DNA from: an uncultured Actinomycetes bacterium
GTDB taxonomy: Bacteria; Actinomycetota; Thermoleophilia; Solirubrobacterales; Thermoleophilaceae
Direction: 5' to 3'
NCBI GenBank assembly: GCA_946481495.1
Contig: CAMLNW010000111.1
Location: forward strand, 1-8,688
Length of the DNA stretch: 8,688 nt
Shown: one piece after another, positions 5,639 to 8,688 of the stretch
Layout of the letters: every line of letters starts with the position of its first letter
Position numbering within the stretch: position 1 is the first letter of the stretch
Made by a program: the position numbers and the translations under genes
The notes under the pieces: model-generated
Database searches by the model: none
Told to the model about the DNA's origin: nothing
The model's input: the letters and a program-made list of their open reading frames with translations, nothing else

Positions 5639-6799
5639 ATGACGAAGGTTCTATGCGTGCTGTACGACGATCCGGTCGGCGGCTACCCGCCCGACTACGC
5701 GCGCGACGGCGTACCGCGGATCGAGGGTTACCCGGACGGTCAGACCACGCCGACTCCGAGTGCGCTCGACTTCACGCCGGGCGAGCTCGTCGGCAGCGTG
5801 TCCGGCGAGCTGGGACTGCGCAAGTTCCTCGAGGCAGCCGGTCACGAGCTCGTCGTCACCTCCGACAAGGAGGGCGCGGACTCCGTCTTCGAGCGCGAGC
5901 TGCCTGACGCCGACGTCGTCATCTCGCAACCGTTCTGGCCGGCGTACCTGACCGCGGAGCGGATCGCCAAGGCGCCGAAGCTGAAGCTCGCGATCACCGC
6001 CGGGATCGGCTCCGATCACGTCGATCTCGACGCGGCGATCGCCAACAACGTAACCGTCGCCGAGGTCACCTACAGCAACAGCATCAGCGTCGCCGAGCAC
6101 GTGGTGATGATGATCCTCGGACTGGTGCGCAACTACATCCCGTCCTACCAGCAGGTGATCGACGGCGGCTGGAACATCGCCGACTGCGTCGCGCGCTCCT
6201 ACGACGTCGAGGGGATGCAGGTCGGCACGGTCGCCGCCGGGCGGATCGGCACGGCCGTCCTGCGCCGGCTCGCGCCGTTCGACGTCGGCCTGCACTACAC
6301 CGACCGCCACCGGCTGCCGAGCGAGGTCGAGGAGGAGCTCGGGCTGACCTTCCACGAGTCGGCCGAGGCGATGGTGCCAGTCTGCGACGTCGTCACGATC
6401 AACGCGCCGTTGCACCCGGAGACCGAGCACCTCTTCGACGACGCGCTGCTCGCCAAGATGCGCCGTGGCGCTTACCTGGTCAACACCGCACGCGGCAAGA
6501 TCTGCGACCGCGACGCAATCGTGCGAGCGCTGGAGAGCGGGCAGCTCGCGGGCTACGCGGGCGACGTCTGGTTCCCGCAGCCGGCGCCGCCCGACCACCC
6601 CTGGCGGACGATGCCCCACCACGGCATGACGCCGCACATCTCGGGCTCGTCGCTGTCCGCCCAGGCCCGCTATGCCGCTGGGACGCGCGAGATCCTTGAG
6701 TGCTTCCTCGACGGCAAGCCGATCCGCGACGAGTACCTGATCGTCGATAGCGGCGGTCTCGCCGGCACCGGAGCGCACTCCTACAGCGCAGGCAGCTAG
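5639..6799 (+). CDS. fdh: NAD-dependent formate dehydrogenase (metal-free, single subunit)
   Basis: It oxidises formate to CO2 and yields NADH in the cytoplasm (EC 1.17.1.9). Seen: 386 residues. The start MTKVLCVLYDDPV and the signatures LTAERIAKAPKLKLAITAG, SISVAEHVVMMIL, VAAGRIG, YAGDVWFPQPAP and MTPHISG follow the Pseudomonas sp. 101 enzyme almost residue for residue. Against that protein as I recall it there is no gap, only a C-terminus about 15 residues shorter. Catalytic positions are kept: I123, N147, R285 and H333. The nucleotide loop AAGRIG (199-204) leads to D222 in YTDRHR, which selects NAD over NADP. Cysteines known to limit the Pseudomonas and Mycobacterium enzymes are replaced: S146 and A256; C6 remains. 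It probably shares a transcript with the Gfo/Idh gene upstream and lies 16 bp before the broken SDR gene. Role: formate detoxification or NADH supply. Confidence 0.97.
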   Translation: MTKVLCVLYDDPVGGYPPDYARDGVPRIEGYPDGQTTPTPSALDFTPGELVGSVSGELGLRKFLEAAGHELVVTSDKEGADSVFERELPDADVVISQPFWPAYLTAERIAKAPKLKLAITAGIGSDHVDLDAAIANNVTVAEVTYSNSISVAEHVVMMILGLVRNYIPSYQQVIDGGWNIADCVARSYDVEGMQVGTVAAGRIGTAVLRRLAPFDVGLHYTDRHRLPSEVEEELGLTFHESAEAMVPVCDVVTINAPLHPETEHLFDDALLAKMRRGAYLVNTARGKICDRDAIVRALESGQLAGYAGDVWFPQPAPPDHPWRTMPHHGMTPHISGSSLSAQARYAAGTREILECFLDGKPIRDEYLIVDSGGLAGTGAHSYSAGS

Positions 6800-6815
6800 C
6801 GGTCACACTGCAGCG

Positions 6816-7760
6816 ATGCGGGTTCTCGTTACGGGGGCGAGTGGCTTCGTCGGTGGCTACACATGCCAGGAGCTGATCGCGCGCGGTCACAACGTGACCG
6901 CGCTCGTGCGGCGGCCTGGCTCGGCTCCTGTAGGCGTGGTGGAGGTCCGTGGCGACCTCGGCGCGGATGACGACGTGGCACTAGCCGCGGCACTCGCGGC
7001 AGCTGCGCCCGACTGCGTGATCCACCTGGCAGCCGAGATAGCCTCGCAACGCAACGCCGAGCGGATCCGCGCCGTCAACGTCGACGGGACGCGACGGCTG
7101 CTGGAGGCGTGCAAGGCAGCAGGCGCGCCGCGATTCGTATTCGCCTCGACGGTCGTGACCGGCGATGCCCACGGCGCCCTGCTCGACGAGCGGTCCGAGC
7201 TACCTGTCGAAACCGCCTACGGCCGTTCGAAGCAGGAGGGCGAGCGGCTGGTACGCGAATCGGGTCTGCCCGCGGCGATCGTCCGTCCCTCGCACGTCTA
7301 CGGCGCGGGCGGCTGGTACTCCGCCGCGTCCATGTCGTCCAGATAGGCGCGCGGCTGGTACGTCGAGGAGTTCGTCGCGCGGCTGCGCCAGCCGGGCCGC
7401 TTCGCGGTGATCGGGAAGGGCGACAACTGGTGGGACGTAGTCCGTGTCGAGGACGTAGCCACAGCGCTCTGCGACGCCGCCGAGCGTGCACCGGCCGGAG
7501 CGCTCTACCACGTCGCCGACGACGAGCCGATCACCTTCCGCGGCTTCATCGCTCTGACCGCGAAGGCGCTGGGCGTCGGGCCGCCGCGGTCGATTCCGAC
7601 CCCGATCGCGCGCCTCGCCGGTGGCCGCGACCCGGTACTCGCGGTGACACGCTCAGCTCGATCGAGCAACGCGCTGATCAAGCGCGAGCTCGGCTGGTCG
7701 CCACGCTTCCCAACCGCCGCCGTCGGCGTCCCTGACGCGATCGCCGCGCTCGGTCTGTAG
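6816..7760 (+). pseudogene. NAD-dependent epimerase/dehydratase-type SDR interrupted by in-frame TAG
   Basis: Seen: residues 1-168 are a standard extended SDR. The NAD loop TGASGFVGG is at 6-14, the Asp of the acidic stretch at 48 (GDLG), LAAE is at 71-74, ASTVV at 110-114, and the catalytic pair is Y135 and K139 in YGRSK. IVRPSHVYGAGGWY follows at 155-168. Then come eight foreign codons and TAG at 7344-7346. The frame resumes without shift: VEEFVARL from 7362, a GKGDNWWDVVRVEDVA segment, and YHVADDEPITF to the stop at 7758-7760. Removing 42 bp (7320-7361) restores a 300-residue protein of normal family length. The C-terminal part might be reinitiated at GTG 7407, but it lacks the NAD domain. 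Known: members act on nucleotide sugars or related substrates; substrate here unknown. Alternatives to a true pseudogene are a sequencing or assembly error, or stop-codon readthrough. No Shine-Dalgarno precedes ATG 6816. Confidence 0.82.
7320..7361 (+). other. 42-bp in-frame insertion flanked by a 9-bp direct repeat
   Basis: GGCTGGTAC occurs at 7311-7319 and again at 7353-7361, exactly 42 bases apart. Upstream of each copy is GGCGCG, with two extra G bases before the first, so the similarity spans 16-18 bases. The 33 unique bases between copies have no inverted ends and carry the TAG at 7344-7346. This looks like a small templated insertion or duplication, not an insertion sequence. Confidence 0.75.
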
Positions 7761-8688
7761 TTAGACGGTGACGGAGCTGGCGCGTGTCGAGCGGTTGCGG
7801 CCGTCGTTCTTGGCCGCGTAGAGGGCGCGATCGGCCGTTTCGAGCAACGAGTCGGCAGTGGTGCCGTCGACTGGGAAGGCGACGGTCCCGAAGCTCGCCG
7901 TCAGCGGAATCGGCTCGTCGGCAAAGGTTCGCTCCAACGCGACGCGCGCACGCTCGGCCAGTTCATAGGCCATCTCGGCATCGGCGTCGGGCACGATGAA
8001 GACGAACTCCTCGCCACCGATCCGAGCGACAGTGTCACCGCGCCGCCCGATGCCCTCGAGCACCCCAGCGATGCGCAGGAGCACCGCATCGCCAGCGGGA
8101 TGGCCGAGCCGGTCGTTGACGGTCTTGAAATGGTCGACGTCACCGAGGATCAGCGCGACCGGCCGCTCGCCACGTGTCGCGCGCGCCAGCTCGGCATCGA
8201 GCCGCTCCTCGAAGCCGCGGCGGTTGAGCAGACCGGTCAAGACGTCACGCCGCGCCGACTCCGACAGTCGCCCGACGAGCTCCTCGACACGCGCCTGAAG
8301 ACGGCTGATCAAACCGCCGACTCCGATCAACATCGTCACGACGATCAGCCAACGTGTCACGGCGATCGGTCCAGGCGCGACGAGCGCCAGGGCGATCGCA
8401 TAACAGCCCGCTACGAAGGCGAGCTCGCCGATCAGCGCGCGAACGGGGAAGTAGTAGGCCGCGAAGACGACTGGCCAGACGTAGTAGACCTCGTTGAGCG
8501 CCGCCGCCCCGCCGTCACGCTCCCCGTTGATGTAGATGCCAGACGAGATCATCACCGTTCCGAGTGCCACCCCGATGTAGAGCGTCCACTGCGGCAGGCT
8601 GTCGCGGCCGAGCCAGTAGACGGCGGCTACCAGCGCACTGCAGAAGGTGACGACCCAGGCGCCCGCGATGTCGGCGTCAGGCGAGTGC
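7761..8688 (-). CDS. Membrane-bound diguanylate cyclase (GGDEF), N-terminus outside window
   Basis: It makes cyclic di-GMP from two GTP at the inner membrane. Seen: 308 residues to stop TAA at 7761-7763. The frame stays open past the GTG at 8570 to the right edge, so the true start is outside and 8570 is not adopted. Hydrophobic helices lie near visible residues 10-24, 35-51, 68-81, 88-107 and 112-127. A short coiled linker (about 129-147) leads into DVLTGLLNRRGF (148-159), the start of the GGDEF domain. The metal-binding Asp lies in GDVDHFKTVND, and the active site GGEEF is intact at 224-228 (bases 8004-8018). An RRGD sits five residues before it, matching the RxxD inhibitory site, so product feedback is likely. 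No EAL domain follows; the C-terminus is a short tail. It abuts the broken SDR gene tail to tail with no spacer. The sensor region is unclassified. Confidence 0.93.
   Translation of the reverse strand, partial: HSPDADIAGAWVVTFCSALVAAVYWLGRDSLPQWTLYIGVALGTVMISSGIYINGERDGGAAALNEVYYVWPVVFAAYYFPVRALIGELAFVAGCYAIALALVAPGPIAVTRWLIVVTMLIGVGGLISRLQARVEELVGRLSESARRDVLTGLLNRRGFEERLDAELARATRGERPVALILGDVDHFKTVNDRLGHPAGDAVLLRIAGVLEGIGRRGDTVARIGGEEFVFIVPDADAEMAYELAERARVALERTFADEPIPLTASFGTVAFPVDGTTADSLLETADRALYAAKNDGRNRSTRASSVTV

Noticed and set aside
5651..6778. Long minus-strand open frame of about 375 codons
   Set aside because: It is a shadow opposite the formate dehydrogenase; the Asp/Arg/Val-rich translation has no domain and the plus frame is unmistakable.
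7344..7346. TAG in the SDR as a pyrrolysine or programmed readthrough codon
   Set aside because: The TAG lies inside a foreign 42-bp insert, not at a conserved residue, and no readthrough element is seen; a disrupted gene is simpler.
7311..7361. Insertion sequence with 9-bp target duplication
   Set aside because: Only 33 bases lie between the repeats, with no inverted ends and no transposase.
8570..8570. GTG at 8570 as the start of the diguanylate cyclase
   Set aside because: The frame is open and codes hydrophobic, membrane-like sequence up to the window edge, so the true start is outside.

Overview
The window is high-GC, densely packed bacterial DNA with an alternating gene layout. GC composition, many GTG starts, starts without a Shine-Dalgarno, and protein types (membrane-bound GGDEF, flippase-like protein, Gfo/Idh/MocA oxidoreductase) suggest an actinobacterium, possibly Thermoleophilia/Solirubrobacterales. 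That placement is inference; there is no rRNA or other marker here. I see no phage, CRISPR, defence or conjugation module, tRNA or complete insertion sequence.

Layout, left to right. (1) A minus-strand flippase-like (lysylphosphatidylglycerol synthase TM-type) membrane protein leaves the left edge. (2) Divergent from it is a 190-aa membrane protein resembling the S1-S5 part of a voltage-gated channel, with no pore. (3) Tail-to-tail with that, overlapping in one CTAG, is an RlmA-family 23S rRNA methyltransferase on the minus strand. (4) Divergent from rlmA come a 19-codon hydrophobic micropeptide with a strong Shine-Dalgarno, then a coiled-coil protein with a C-terminal membrane anchor. (5) Convergent to these is a minus-strand ABC-2 exporter pair, ATPase and permease coupled by a GTGA overlap. 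(6) Divergent from the ATPase is a plus-strand run: a Gfo/Idh/MocA oxidoreductase, an NAD-dependent formate dehydrogenase, and an NAD-dependent epimerase/dehydratase-type SDR broken by a 42-bp insertion carrying an in-frame TAG. (7) A minus-strand membrane-bound GGDEF diguanylate cyclase abuts the SDR stop and runs off the right edge.

The formate dehydrogenase is the surest call. It aligns without gaps to the Pseudomonas sp. 101 enzyme as I remember it, but has Ser and Ala at the two cysteines known there as points of chemical inactivation. With the oxidoreductase and SDR it forms a three-gene redox run, probably one transcript, whose shared pathway cannot be read from sequence.

Several starts (825, 2285, 2514, and less clearly 877) have a TANNNT-type box 6 to 11 bases upstream and no Shine-Dalgarno, as expected of leaderless actinobacterial mRNAs. 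The micropeptide and formate dehydrogenase do have Shine-Dalgarno sequences. Genes meet tail to tail at 1446-1449, 2912/2922 and 7760/7761 with almost no spacer. No gene-free stretch exceeds about 90 bases.
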